From Actinomycetota bacterium (lineage in GTDB: Bacteria; Actinomycetota; Thermoleophilia; BMS3ABIN01): a stretch of DNA of 64,000 bases. The notes beneath the pieces are model-generated. The model searched no databases. It saw only the letters and a list, made by a program, of their open reading frames with translations, and was not told the DNA's origin. Below, piece after piece: positions 8,915 through 17,039 of the stretch; within the stretch, counting starts at the first letter, position 1, and each line of letters starts with the position of its first letter. The stretch covers positions 1 through 64,000 of the forward strand of contig JAMCPM010000010.1 of the NCBI GenBank assembly GCA_023382335.1, written 5' to 3'. The position numbers and the translations under genes are program-made.

Positions 8915-9190
8915 ATGAGAACTTTCTTGGCATTGTTACTTGCCACTGGTCTGTCGCTGTTCGGAGCTGGCTGCGGTGGCGAATTGGCGTCTTCCGGATC
9001 ATCAACGCGGCAGCCGGTTCTCCGGCTGCCGCCTCCGGTGGATCATCCCTATTCTCGAGTTTTTCATCCGCGAGATCGGCCCGAACGTCTGCGATCAGGC
9101 GATCTCAGACGTGTAGAAATATTTTCGGAGAAAGCGTCGGACCTCGGCGACTCATACTCTGAATCCGAGTTCGACTTCTGGAAGAAATAG
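8915..9190 (+). CDS. Small predicted lipoprotein, function unknown
   Basis: 91 residues. The first 20 form a lipoprotein signal peptide ending in GAGC (Cys 20), after which the chain is short, Pro- and Arg-rich (PPPVDHPYSRVFHPRDRPERLR), then acidic and Ser-rich (SDLGDSYSESEFDFWKK). No domain is recognised. The ribosome binding site is weak, so the assignment rests on the convincing signal sequence and the promoter 240 bases upstream. A hairpin follows directly after the stop. Confidence 0.5.
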   Translation: MRTFLALLLATGLSLFGAGCGGELASSGSSTRQPVLRLPPPVDHPYSRVFHPRDRPERLRSGDLRRVEIFSEKASDLGDSYSESEFDFWKK

Positions 9191-9220
9191 CCGGACCGGC
9201 TTTTTGCGGCAACGGTCCGG
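9191..9220. terminator. Hairpin between convergent lipoprotein genes
   Basis: CCGGACC (9191-9197) pairs with GGTCCGG (9214-9220); the 16-base loop contains TTTTT. It begins at the base after the plus-strand stop. Lacks a proper U-tract after the stem. Confidence 0.4.
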
Positions 9221-9254
9221 CGGGCTACCTGATCGTCCGGCGGGCTACCTGATC
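9215..9254. repeat. 20-bp tandem direct repeat
   Basis: GTCCGGCGGGCTACCTGATC occurs twice in a row (9215-9234 and 9235-9254). The second copy contains the stop codon of the Met-rich lipoprotein gene, so the duplication lies just past the coding end. Confidence 0.9.
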
Positions 9255-10174
9255 GCACCCGACGATGAGCTCAGCTGATTCATCAGCGCCTGCATGTCGG
9301 CGGCGGTCAGGCCGGATCTGTTCATTCCCGAGCTCATGAACACGGACATGGCGTTGGCCAGTCCACTCGTCCCGGCATTGCCCTGCATCATCGTGCCGCC
9401 CCCCATCATGCTCATACCGCCGCCCATCGCTACCGGCTTGCCGCCGGTCATCATGCCGTTCATGACGCCATCGGTAGCGTCGTTCATCATGGCGGTGACC
9501 ATGCCCGAAGATGAAGGCATCCCCAACTGTTTGGCGTACTGCATCATGCCGGCTATGGCCACGCCGTAATTCCTCATGTCCTGGCTGGCTCCGGCTCCGG
9601 CGCCGGCGATGCTGGGATTCATCGGCGGCGTGGTGAGAATATCTTTCACCATGAAGTAATTCCCCATGGCCATATTCGCGGTGGTGACGTTGGCCGTGGT
9701 CATGCCGCCGGCCATGTTGCCCGCCATGGCCTGGGCCATGGAGGTGACAGGCGTTATCTGTATGCCGGTGACCGCGCCGCTTGATATCGAGGGAAGGACG
9801 GCGGTCATGACGTCGTTCGCCGCCATGGTCATCGTCGAACCGGTGGCTTCGTCCGTATACGAGCCGCCGCTCATCGACAGCACGACCGGGCCCGAATAGC
9901 CGCCGAAACTCATCGTGAAATTACCCTGCGGGTCGGTGGAGGCGCTGGCCAGGCGGGCGCCCATCGCCCCGTTGTTGACGGCGTATGCCGTTACCGTGCC
10001 GCCATTGACCGGGCCCTTGACGGCAGTGCCGCTGATTGAAACGATTCCGCCGGCGTCGGATTCAGGGACGGTGGTAACGCCGCCGTCCCCCCCACCGCAA
10101 CCCGGCAACACCAGCAGTGAAGCGAACAGCAACATAAGGGGAAGGACAATCCCTGGCCTGGAAACACGTTTCAT
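9245..10174 (-). CDS. Methionine-rich lipoprotein with carboxypeptidase-regulatory-like domain
   Basis: 309 residues; GGAGG precedes the ATG. A lipoprotein signal ends with LPGC (Cys 26) followed by a Gly/Asp linker. Residues about 45-110 (VSISGTAVKGPVNGGTVTAYAV...DPQGNFTMSFGGYSGPVVL) resemble the carboxypeptidase regulatory-like beta-sandwich found in many surface lipoproteins. From about residue 135 to the end the chain is extremely rich in Met, Ala, Gly and Asn, with clusters such as MGGGMSMMGGGTMM and AMAGNMAGGM. Met-rich segments of exported proteins can bind Cu(I), but this one could equally be a flexible surface domain. No copper gene is adjacent apart from a tyrosinase-like protein 2.3 kb away. 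Confidence 0.7.
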   Translation of the reverse strand: MKRVSRPGIVLPLMLLFASLLVLPGCGGGDGGVTTVPESDAGGIVSISGTAVKGPVNGGTVTAYAVNNGAMGARLASASTDPQGNFTMSFGGYSGPVVLSMSGGSYTDEATGSTMTMAANDVMTAVLPSISSGAVTGIQITPVTSMAQAMAGNMAGGMTTANVTTANMAMGNYFMVKDILTTPPMNPSIAGAGAGASQDMRNYGVAIAGMMQYAKQLGMPSSSGMVTAMMNDATDGVMNGMMTGGKPVAMGGGMSMMGGGTMMQGNAGTSGLANAMSVFMSSGMNRSGLTAADMQALMNQLSSSSGAIR

Positions 10175-10281
10175 TTCAGAACCTCCATGGAATCCTGTTA
10201 AAGACGCATATGGCCGGCCTCGAAGGGCGCCGGGGGCGCCTGAAAAGGATATTCCCGTTTTATGAAATAATTAGACCCTGA

Positions 10282-11340
10282 ATGTCACGAGCGACACAAA
10301 TATCAATCATCGCCATAACCCTTCTCGCAGCGGTTGCGATCGGCGTCGCCGACGTTTCTGATTTTCTTCCGGAGCTCACCGCCTTTGTTCTCATCCCGGT
10401 CATCGCCGGCACCTATTACATCGGTTTTCGCTATGGCGTTTTTGTCGCCCTCGCCGCCGCCGTCACCGAACTCATCGCCCACATCGAGCTGGCAACCGGA
10501 GTCGGGCACAGCGAAGTGATCTTCAACACCGCGACCCACACCTTCATCTATATTCTTACCGCCGCCCTGATCGCGGGGCTGATAAGGCAACTTCGAACGA
10601 TAACCAGTCTGGAAGAGCAGAGAAACACCGATCTCGAGCTTGCCAAAGCCGTGCATGAGTCGGTCTTCGCGCCGGTTCCTGACGTCTATGGAACCCTGTC
10701 AATCGGCAGCAGGGTCGCTTTCGCCAGAGAGCTGGGAGGGGACTATTACTTCCTTAAAGGCCTCGATGGAAAACTCTTTTTGTGCATCGCGGATATTTCG
10801 GGGAAGAGTACCGCCGCCGCGCTGTTCGCCGCGCTTTTGAATCAGAGCGTGATCGAGGCGCTGCAGCGTACCGCCGATCTGTCCGTCCTGGTCGAAAAAG
10901 TGAATTTTAGCATCAGCCCGTCCCTTCCCGAGGATATGTTTGTGACCATGTTCTGCGCATTTATCTCGGATGAAGATCTCTCCTACGTCAATGCGGGGCA
11001 TCCGCCGCCGCTGCTTTACTCAAAAGGGGAAGGAAGCACAAAAATGCTTCTCAGCGGCGACGTGCTGCCTTTGGGCGTAGGGCCCGACCTGGTGATAGAA
11101 GCCGTGACCGAATCGTTCCGGCCCGGTGATATCCTGCTGGCCACAACTGACGGCATCACCGAAAGCGATGCATTCAAGGAAAGATCATATGAAAAACTCC
11201 AGGCTTTGCTGAACCGGAATGCCGATGCCGATGTCAGCGAGCTTACCGAAGCCGTTTTCAGTCAGGCGGTCCCCGCCGGCACGAAGAATCCTCACGACGA
11301 CATCATCGTGGTCTGCATCAAGCGGCAGCCAAAATCATGA
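10282..11340 (+). CDS. Membrane-anchored SpoIIE/PP2C-type serine phosphatase
   Basis: 352 residues. Four or so N-terminal transmembrane helices (about residues 5-110) resemble the MASE/DUF4118-like sensor part of signalling proteins; a short coiled linker (about 112-130) leads to a SpoIIE-type PP2C phosphatase. The metal-binding and family motifs are intact: GGDYYFL (D154), ADISGKSTAAALFAA, NAGHPPPLLY, LPLGVG, TTDGITES and HDDIIVV. Such enzymes dephosphorylate anti-anti-sigma factors or similar Ser-phosphorylated partners, often in stress signalling. No partner kinase or sigma factor is next to it. Start ATG at 10282 lacks a strong ribosome binding site. Confidence 0.88.
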   Translation: MSRATQISIIAITLLAAVAIGVADVSDFLPELTAFVLIPVIAGTYYIGFRYGVFVALAAAVTELIAHIELATGVGHSEVIFNTATHTFIYILTAALIAGLIRQLRTITSLEEQRNTDLELAKAVHESVFAPVPDVYGTLSIGSRVAFARELGGDYYFLKGLDGKLFLCIADISGKSTAAALFAALLNQSVIEALQRTADLSVLVEKVNFSISPSLPEDMFVTMFCAFISDEDLSYVNAGHPPPLLYSKGEGSTKMLLSGDVLPLGVGPDLVIEAVTESFRPGDILLATTDGITESDAFKERSYEKLQALLNRNADADVSELTEAVFSQAVPAGTKNPHDDIIVVCIKRQPKS

Positions 11341-11418
11341 AATGACCCTCCTGGTTTAGCTATTTCAACGCCGGGTAGCGTCGAAAAAGCTGGCAAATTA
11401 TCCTGAAAGGAGAACGTC

Positions 11419-11889
11419 ATGTCAGGCATGAAGCTGATCGCCGAGCCTGGAAGACAGGAGATCGTGATCACTCGCGTCTTCGCCGCGCCCAGGGAGAAAG
11501 TCTTCAACGCGCTCACGGATCCGCTGCTTGTCCCCAAGTGGTGGGGGCCGAGAAGGTTCATCACCATAGTGGACAAGATGGACGTTCGTCCGGGCGGTTC
11601 CTGGCGGTTTATCAACCGGGATTCCGACGGCAATGAATACGGCTTCCACGGCGTATATCACGATATCGTGATTCCCGAGCTGATCGTGCAGACGAACGAG
11701 TTCGAGGGCATGCCGGGCCATGTCTCAATGGAAACCGCGAAGCTCGAAGATCAGGGCGGCAAGACGAGATTGACGGCCAGGGCTGTCTATCAGTCGATCG
11801 AGGATCGTGATGGAAATCTCCAGGCGGGCATGGAGGAAGGCGCTTCCGAGACCTACGATCGCCTGGCCGAGCTTGTGGAAAAGAAATAA
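11419..11889 (+). CDS. SRPBCC/AHSA1-family protein
   Basis: 156 residues, AAAGGAG nine bases before ATG. It has the family hallmarks: ITRVFAAPREKVFNALTDP near the N-terminus, WWGPRRF, DVRPGGSWRF, and the closing GASETYDRLAELVEKK helix. The START-like fold forms a hydrophobic cavity; members often bind small hydrophobic ligands or act in stress resistance, and the exact role is not predictable. Stands alone between the phosphatase gene and a convergent gene. Confidence 0.88.
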   Translation: MSGMKLIAEPGRQEIVITRVFAAPREKVFNALTDPLLVPKWWGPRRFITIVDKMDVRPGGSWRFINRDSDGNEYGFHGVYHDIVIPELIVQTNEFEGMPGHVSMETAKLEDQGGKTRLTARAVYQSIEDRDGNLQAGMEEGASETYDRLAELVEKK

Positions 11890-11922
11890 CTCCCGGCTTC
11901 CCCGCCAGGGCGAGCCATAATG

Positions 11923-12387
11923 TTATTTTCCTTCGACGGCCTGCCTGACCCTGGCTGAGATCTTGTCCATGACGCACGAGGCTTCCGTGAGGCACTTCTG
12001 GCTTTCGCGGAGCTCCTGGGTGGCCTTCCCCTGGTGCGCCGCGATCATGCCGCCGCAATACTCAAGGAACTGCCGCAGGCCGGGAAGCTCCTGCCGCCAT
12101 ATCTCGGCTGCGGCGATCGCCCGCTCCCGTGCAGTCTCCTGCGACTTGCTGGCTTCCACGATGCGTTGGATCTCGGCATCGATAGATTCCTCATCTTCCC
12201 CAAAGGCGGCATCCATCCTTTGATCGAGGAGATCCCTGGCCCCGCTGATTTTTTCCGCCCGGTCGGCTTCCGACAGATCACGGATTTCCGAGATGTCCTG
12301 CTTCTTTTCGGCATACCTGATGATCTCCGCGCCCAGGCCGTCCACCCTTGTTTGCACGTTGGAGCTTATCTGCTCGACCGGGTCCAT
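11923..12387 (-). CDS. Hypothetical alpha-helical protein
   Basis: 154 residues with no domain that I recognise. The composition is charged and almost wholly helical, with heptad-like stretches (VQTRVDGLGAEIIRYAEKK, DAEIQRIVEASKSQETARER), so a coiled coil or helical bundle is likely. Two cysteines (about residues 110 and 132) are separated by a helix. No signal peptide or membrane segment. AAAGGGGATC precedes the ATG. Codon pattern looks coding, and the gene is convergent with the AHSA1 gene and divergent from the tyrosinase-like gene. Confidence 0.6.
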   Translation of the reverse strand: MDPVEQISSNVQTRVDGLGAEIIRYAEKKQDISEIRDLSEADRAEKISGARDLLDQRMDAAFGEDEESIDAEIQRIVEASKSQETARERAIAAAEIWRQELPGLRQFLEYCGGMIAAHQGKATQELRESQKCLTEASCVMDKISARVRQAVEGK

Positions 12388-12481
12388 CGCCGATCCCCTT
12401 TATTCGTTGGTTTCTTTTTACCCAGGTAGCATATTTACGACACGGGGGAACCCCGCAGCCGGTTTTTGGGTATAGGGGAGT

Positions 12482-13051
12482 ATGCACCCAACAGGAAATC
12501 AATCTGGGCAGGAATTCATCTTGAGCGGTCCACCGATTGTAAATAGCCTCAGTCCGCCGGAGAGATCGGAGCTGGTAAAGCTGATGCTCCCGTTCCTGAC
12601 CGACGAGGTAGTCGCGGCCCATACGAAGATCATTCATTTCGGGGAAGAGACATTCATCGGCCACAGCGCTTATATCAGCGAGCTTGAGGATTTCCTGTCA
12701 AGCAACGGCGGCAGGCGCTTCGTCCCCCTGCCTCAGTGGGACCCCGCGGAGCCCATTCCGCCGGAATTCAATGTGGTCAGGGCCAGGGACGACGGCGCCG
12801 CGCGCCCCCCGCTAATGAATCTCGATCCGCGCATGCCTCTGCCCGAACGGTTTGTCATGCCCCGGCTGTGCGAATTCATCGATGCCGGCACGCTGGGAAA
12901 CGAACTCAACCCCTGGCACATCCACGTGCACACCACGGTCGGCGGCGCACTCGGCAAGTTCCGCATCGCTTCCGCCGCGCCCATCTTCTGGTGTTTCCAT
13001 GTGTTCGTCGGCGGGGTTTATCACCAGTGGCTGCGCTCGTGTAAAAAGTAG
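12482..13051 (+). CDS. Minimal tyrosinase-like type-3 copper protein
   Basis: 189 residues. The C-terminal part has a tyrosinase CuB-like arrangement: WHIHVHTTVGG (two histidines), then about 20 residues on FWCFHVFVGGVYHQWL, matching the HxxVHxxxGG...FWxxH...W pattern. An N-terminal candidate CuA site has AAHTKIIHFGEETFIGHSAYISELE, in which the last part resembles the WHRxYLxxxE helix. Real tyrosinases are usually 270 residues or more, so this is small and may be a hemocyanin/tyrosinase-fold relative of unknown activity. AGGGGAG is only one base from the ATG; a TTG at 12521 with CAGGAA upstream is an alternative start. Assignment is by motif only. Confidence 0.5.
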   Translation: MHPTGNQSGQEFILSGPPIVNSLSPPERSELVKLMLPFLTDEVVAAHTKIIHFGEETFIGHSAYISELEDFLSSNGGRRFVPLPQWDPAEPIPPEFNVVRARDDGAARPPLMNLDPRMPLPERFVMPRLCEFIDAGTLGNELNPWHIHVHTTVGGALGKFRIASAAPIFWCFHVFVGGVYHQWLRSCKK

Positions 13052-13097
13052 CGCCCCGCCGAGGCCACACGGCCGCCGATTTGCTATCCTGTTCCTT

Positions 13098-13868
13098 ATG
13101 CATCCTTATCTTTTTTCCTGGGGTCCCTTCCTCGTCCACAGCTACGGCGTCACCATGTCGCTGGGCTTTCTGGCGGCCGGCCTTGTCACCTTTTACGGAT
13201 TCAAACGCAGGGGGCTGGACACCGAACCGATCATCTGGCTGGTTGCCATAGCGGCTCTGGGCGGCGTCATCGGCGCCAAAGCGGATTACATCCTGGTAAA
13301 TCTCAACGATATGTCAACCGACCCGGCTTCACTCTTCAGCGGGGCGGGCCTGGTGTGGTATGGCGGCGTCATCGGCGCCCTGGCCCTTACATGGATTTTC
13401 CTGAGCGTGAAGAAGATCCCCAAGGGAAAAGCATTCGACGCCGCCGCGCCGGCCATCGCTCTGGGCCTGGCTTTTGGACGCGTGGGCTGTTTCCTCATGG
13501 GGACCTGTTACGGCAAGCCGTCGACGCTTCCCTGGGCGGTTGCCTTTCCCAACGGGATGCTGCCGACGCCGCCGGGCGTATCGGTTCAGCCGTCGCAGCT
13601 TTATGAGATGCTGGCCTCGCTGGCGATATTCGGCCTGCTGATCTACCTTGCCCCCCGGCTCAAGCGCGACTGGGCCCTGATTTCTCTCTACATGGTGCTG
13701 GCGGGGACGACGAGGTTTCTGCTCGAGTTCCTGCGCTTCAGCCGCGACGGCCAGATCCAGGCGCAGTCCATCGCCTTTGGAGTCGCCGTCATCGGCGCTC
13801 TCGGCCTCTACTGGGTGATGAAGAGGACTCCGGCCCGGCAAAGCCGGATTGGAATGAACGAAGTCTGA
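13098..13868 (+). CDS. lgt: Prolipoprotein diacylglyceryl transferase Lgt
   Basis: 256 residues from ATG 13098; the frame is open further upstream but the family N-terminus (MHPYLFSWGPFLVHSYGV) starts here. Lgt transfers diacylglycerol from phosphatidylglycerol to the lipobox cysteine of lipoproteins in the cytoplasmic membrane. Seven membrane helices can be traced. The Lgt signature appears as GRVGCFLMGTCYGKPS (normally GRIGNFINGE/C-like), followed by QPSQLYEMLASL, and the loop RFLLEFLRFSRDGQ. It would process the several lipoproteins in this window. The next gene is convergent with a terminator between. Confidence 0.93.
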   Translation: MHPYLFSWGPFLVHSYGVTMSLGFLAAGLVTFYGFKRRGLDTEPIIWLVAIAALGGVIGAKADYILVNLNDMSTDPASLFSGAGLVWYGGVIGALALTWIFLSVKKIPKGKAFDAAAPAIALGLAFGRVGCFLMGTCYGKPSTLPWAVAFPNGMLPTPPGVSVQPSQLYEMLASLAIFGLLIYLAPRLKRDWALISLYMVLAGTTRFLLEFLRFSRDGQIQAQSIAFGVAVIGALGLYWVMKRTPARQSRIGMNEV

Positions 13869-13919
13869 TCAGGCGGGGATTCCGGTTAAGGGAACCGGAT
13901 CAGGCGGGGATTTTTTTCC
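13867..13919. terminator. Bidirectional terminator between lgt and the metal permease
   Basis: TCCGGTT (13881-13887) pairs with AACCGGA (13893-13899); a T-run follows at 13911-13917. The hairpin is flanked by two copies of GATCAGGCGGGGAT (13867-13880 and 13899-13912). Confidence 0.6.
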
Positions 13920-14700
13920 AGGCCACGGTTGCGCCAAAAGTCAGCAGCGATATCAAAACTATCGTTCCCCCGGCTGCCGTGTTCAGATAAAAGGAAGCAA
14001 AAAGCCCGGCGATCACGGCCGTCAGCCCCAATCCGATCGCGTAAAGCACGGTCTGCCGGAAGCTGCGGCCGAGCTGCATGGCTGCGGCCACGGGAATCAC
14101 CATTAGCGCCCCGATCAGCAATCCTCCCACTATCCTCAGTGAAAGCACCACGGTCACGGCGGTCAGGATGACCAGCGCCTGATTGAGGAATCTGACCGGC
14201 AGCCCGCTCACCCGCGCCGACTCGTCATCGAAAGCGAGATAGCTTAGCTCCTTGTAGAGCAGGCCGATGAAGGCCAGGACCGTGGCGCCGAGAGGAAGTA
14301 TTATCCAGAGATCCTGCGAGCTGACCGTGGTGATGCTCCCGAACAGGAAAGAAAACAGGTCGACGTGCACGTTCTTCGCCAGTCCGATCAGCACTACCGC
14401 CACCGCCAGGCCGCTGGAGAGAAACATCGCCAGGGCGACTTCCCCGGAGAGCAGCCGTCCCACGCGGAGCTTCTCGATGATCAACGCCACCAGCACCGCC
14501 ACGCCCAGCGCGCTGACGATGGGGTTGATCACCAGGATCACGCCGATCGCCACTCCCGCCAGCGAGACATGCGCCAGGCTGTCGGCGATCAGGGAGTAAC
14601 GTTTGGCGACCAGGAAGCAGCCGATCAGGGGAGCCACCAGGCCGATGGTGATGCCGGCGGCAAAGGCGCGGAGCATGAAGCTGTAGGTGAAGATATCCAG
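13900..14700 (-). CDS. znuB: Zinc/manganese ABC transporter permease (ZnuB-like)
   Basis: About 266 residues, eight or nine membrane helices, ABC-3 family. Signatures: APLIGCFLVAKRYSLIADSLAHVSLAGVAIG near the N-terminus and the conserved LRIVGGLLIGALMVIPVAAAM. It forms the membrane channel for metal import with the ATPase and binding protein encoded just upstream. The start is uncertain: homologues begin at a residue corresponding to the CTG at 14700 (xDIFTYSFMLRA), four bases after the ATPase stop, whereas the first ATG is at 14676 and lacks a good ribosome binding site. Translational coupling to the ATPase gene is likely. Confidence 0.88.
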   Translation of the reverse strand: MDIFTYSFMLRAFAAGITIGLVAPLIGCFLVAKRYSLIADSLAHVSLAGVAIGVILVINPIVSALGVAVLVALIIEKLRVGRLLSGEVALAMFLSSGLAVAVVLIGLAKNVHVDLFSFLFGSITTVSSQDLWIILPLGATVLAFIGLLYKELSYLAFDDESARVSGLPVRFLNQALVILTAVTVVLSLRIVGGLLIGALMVIPVAAAMQLGRSFRQTVLYAIGLGLTAVIAGLFASFYLNTAAGGTIVLISLLTFGATVAWKKIPA

Positions 14701-14704
14701 CGTG

Positions 14705-15457
14705 CTAGTGCCCGTGCAGGATGAACTTGCGGCCCTGGCCGTAAAGGTTCTCCAGATAGTCGCCCTTGATGAACTCCTTGGGCTCGCCATGGTAGATGAG
14801 CGTCTGATTCACGCAAGCCAGGCTGCCGACCTCGTTGGCGATGACGTCAACGTCGTGGGAAACGACGACCAGGGTCATGCGGTGCTCACGGTTGAGCCTC
14901 GAGAGCAGGCGGTAAAACTCATCCTGGGATTTCAGGTCGACGCCGACGGTCGGCTCGTCCAGGATCAGGACCGCCGGATCGGACACCAGCCCCTTGGCGA
15001 TGAAGACCCTCTGCTGCTGCCCCCCGGAAAGCTCGGTCACGAGATGCTTTCGGTATGGCAGCATGTCAACCAGCTCCAGCGCCTCGGCGATGCTTTTCTT
15101 GTCGGCGGCTTTAAAGCGGCGCAGCACTCCCACCCTGGATATCCTCCCCAGTTGCACGACTTCCTCAACGGTGTAGGGGAAACGTGATTCTATATGGGTG
15201 GCTTTCTGGGGGATGTAACCGATCTTCGACCAGTCCCTGAACGCGTTGACCGGTTGTCCGAACAGGCTCACGGAACCGCTTGCCGGCTGGATCAGGCCCA
15301 GCATCAGCCGCAGCAGGGTTGTCTTGCCGCCGCCATTGGGCCCGATCACGCCCAGGTACTCGCCTTCGCCGATCTCCAGGCTGATCCGGTCGAGCACGGG
15401 CTCGCGCCCGAAGGAGAAGCTGACATCTTCCAGGCGGATGAGCGGCTGTTTTTCCAT
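14705..15457 (-). CDS. znuC: Zinc/manganese ABC transporter ATPase (ZnuC-like)
   Basis: 250 residues from the ATG at 15457; an in-frame GTG at 15484 overlaps the end of the upstream gene and is an alternative. Canonical ABC ATPase: Walker A GPNGGGKTTLL, Q-loop IPQK, signature LSGGQQQR, Walker B VLILDEPTVG and H-loop SHD. The sequence between Q-loop and signature (HIESRFPYTVEEVVQLGR) is typical for metal-type ABC importers. It powers uptake with the permease and binding protein of the same operon (order: binding protein, ATPase, permease). Confidence 0.93.
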   Translation of the reverse strand: MEKQPLIRLEDVSFSFGREPVLDRISLEIGEGEYLGVIGPNGGGKTTLLRLMLGLIQPASGSVSLFGQPVNAFRDWSKIGYIPQKATHIESRFPYTVEEVVQLGRISRVGVLRRFKAADKKSIAEALELVDMLPYRKHLVTELSGGQQQRVFIAKGLVSDPAVLILDEPTVGVDLKSQDEFYRLLSRLNREHRMTLVVVSHDVDVIANEVGSLACVNQTLIYHGEPKEFIKGDYLENLYGQGRKFILHGH

Positions 15458-15471
15458 GTCATTCTCTACAT

Positions 15472-16422
15472 TCAATTCTTGCACTCGAGGGCCGTACGGA
15501 GGCTGGCGATGTTGTCCCTTTGCACTGACAGGTAATCCATTCCCTGAGAGATCTGCTCCTTAGTCAACCCTTCCAGCGGATTGAATACCAGGGTTTGGGC
15601 TCCCACCTCGCTGGCGATCGTTTCCGACAGCTTGGGGCTTGTCAGGGTCTCGAAGAAAATGTAATGCACGTTGTGGTCCCGGGCGAACTGTGCCACTTCG
15701 GCCAGCTTTTGCGGTGAAGGTTCCTCGTCGGGGGACAGTCCGGAGATCGACATCACATCGAGGCCGTAGCGGGCGGCGAGATATTTAAAGGCCTGGTGGG
15801 AAGTCACGATGTCGCGGCGGCCGCAATCGGCGAGGCCGCCGCGGAAAGCGCCGTCCAGGCCGGCCAGTTGTTGCTTATAGGCATTGGCGTTGTTCTCATA
15901 ATAATCCTGGTTCTGGGGGTCGGCCTCGATCAACCCCGCTTTTATGTTATCCACTTCCCGGCCGGCCATTACCGGGTCAAGCCAGACGTGTGGATCGAAT
16001 GTGGCGTTGCCTCCGGGCGATCCTCCATCTTCGCCACCATCCTTGGTCAAGAGGTCCAGGCCGTCGCTCGCATTTACGACCACGACGCCGCCCGCCGCCA
16101 GCTCGCCGCCGATCTTGTCGGCCCAGGGCTCGAGGCCGGCGCCGTTGTAGATGAAAAGCCGGGACTTGTGTACACCGGCGATGTCCTGGGGAGTCGGGTC
16201 GTAATCATGAGGCTCGACTCCCGGCGAGATCAGGGTCGACACTTCGACCTTATCCCCGCCGACCTGGCGGGCAAACTCGGCCATGGGGTAGAAGGAAGCC
16301 GTCACGCGGACCTTATCCGCCGCTGATGGCGTGCCGCCGTCAGGCAGCGCGGCTCTGACAACGGCGCCTAGAACGGCAATGGCGACGACGGCCATCGCTA
16401 CCCAGAGGATTTTACTTCTCAT
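15472..16422 (-). CDS. znuA: Metal-binding lipoprotein-like solute-binding protein (ZnuA-like)
   Basis: 316 residues from ATG 16422, with GGAAGAG eight bases upstream. The N-terminus is a membrane anchor or signal sequence (ILWVAMAVVAIAVLGAVV) without a lipobox. Three His ligands of the cluster A-I metal-binding family are visible: GVEPHDYDP, FDPHVWLDP and TSHQAFKYLA; the acidic ligand should be in the FFETLTSPKLSE region. The loop that is His-rich in many zinc-specific proteins is instead Gly/Asp-rich (KDGGEDGGSPGGN), so zinc versus manganese is not settled by sequence. The gene is divergent from a Fur-family regulator with a palindrome in between, which argues for metal-dependent repression. 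Confidence 0.9.
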   Translation of the reverse strand: MRSKILWVAMAVVAIAVLGAVVRAALPDGGTPSAADKVRVTASFYPMAEFARQVGGDKVEVSTLISPGVEPHDYDPTPQDIAGVHKSRLFIYNGAGLEPWADKIGGELAAGGVVVVNASDGLDLLTKDGGEDGGSPGGNATFDPHVWLDPVMAGREVDNIKAGLIEADPQNQDYYENNANAYKQQLAGLDGAFRGGLADCGRRDIVTSHQAFKYLAARYGLDVMSISGLSPDEEPSPQKLAEVAQFARDHNVHYIFFETLTSPKLSETIASEVGAQTLVFNPLEGLTKEQISQGMDYLSVQRDNIASLRTALECKN

Positions 16423-16499
16423 TTTGTGCACTCTTCCCGGTCTGGCGATCGATTAATCAAGGCAGAAACTACAACTAACCGGAACGAATTGCAAAAAAG

Positions 16500-16511
16500 T
16501 CGCAATTGCGA
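16500..16511. promoter_or_regulatory. Candidate Zur/Fur-family operator
   Basis: TCGCAATTGCGA is a perfect 12-bp palindrome midway between the divergent binding-protein and regulator genes, 17 bp before the regulator ATG. A related TTGCAA lies 12 bp upstream. Position suggests that the regulator controls both directions. Confidence 0.45.
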
Positions 16512-16527
16512 TAATTTGATTGTTCCC

Positions 16528-16938
16528 ATGTCCGAGGAATTGAAAATCTATCTGCGTGAATCAGGCCTTAAAGTCACAGCGCCGAGGATGGCGGTCTTCA
16601 GATTCCTGCAGGAGAACGACCCCTCGGCGGTCTCGGCGATTATCGAGCATCACGCCCAGTTGATCGACCGCGCCAGCATCTATCGCACGGTATCTCTTTT
16701 CAGGAAGCTGGGGATCATCCAGGATATCGTTACCGGAGGGAAACGGATGATCGAGCTGACCGACCGCTTCGGCAGCCACCACCATCACATATCCTGCCTG
16801 CAGTGCGGCAAATCCAGGACGGTCGACGACCACGCCCTTGAATCAGACCTGGCCCGGATTGCTGACAGTAACGGCTTCCGTCCCGTCAGCCACCAGATAG
16901 AGATGAGCGGCATCTGCGCTGACTGCCAGACCGGCTAG
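16528..16938 (+). CDS. zur: Fur-family metal regulator, probably Zur
   Basis: 136 residues from ATG 16528; the open frame extends upstream but the family N-terminus begins here. Winged-helix DNA-binding domain (about 1-80: LKVTAPRMAVFRFLQEN, DRASIYRTVSLFRKLGII) and dimerisation/metal domain (about 83-136). Metal ligands are prominent: GSHHHHISCLQCGK with CxxC, and ICADCQ near the C-terminus with the second CxxC that holds structural zinc. The adjacent znuABC-like operon supports a zinc regulator, although Mur or Fur roles remain possible. Confidence 0.9.
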   Translation: MSEELKIYLRESGLKVTAPRMAVFRFLQENDPSAVSAIIEHHAQLIDRASIYRTVSLFRKLGIIQDIVTGGKRMIELTDRFGSHHHHISCLQCGKSRTVDDHALESDLARIADSNGFRPVSHQIEMSGICADCQTG

Positions 16939-16980
16939 CGGCCGGAGGCAGTCCCGGCTTTGACCGGGAATGACGCCGGC

Positions 16981-17012
16981 AAAAAACAGGGACCCCGTGG
17001 AAGCGGTCCCTG
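16981..17012 (-). terminator. Rho-independent terminator for the minus-strand two-TM protein
   Basis: Read on the minus strand, CAGGGACC and GGTCCCTG (16987-16994, 17005-17012) form an 8-bp stem with a 10-base loop followed by six T. It lies 28 bp after the stop of the gene at 17040-17522. Confidence 0.75.
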
Positions 17013-17039
17013 CGGTGCTACTGTGATTGATAGACGGGG

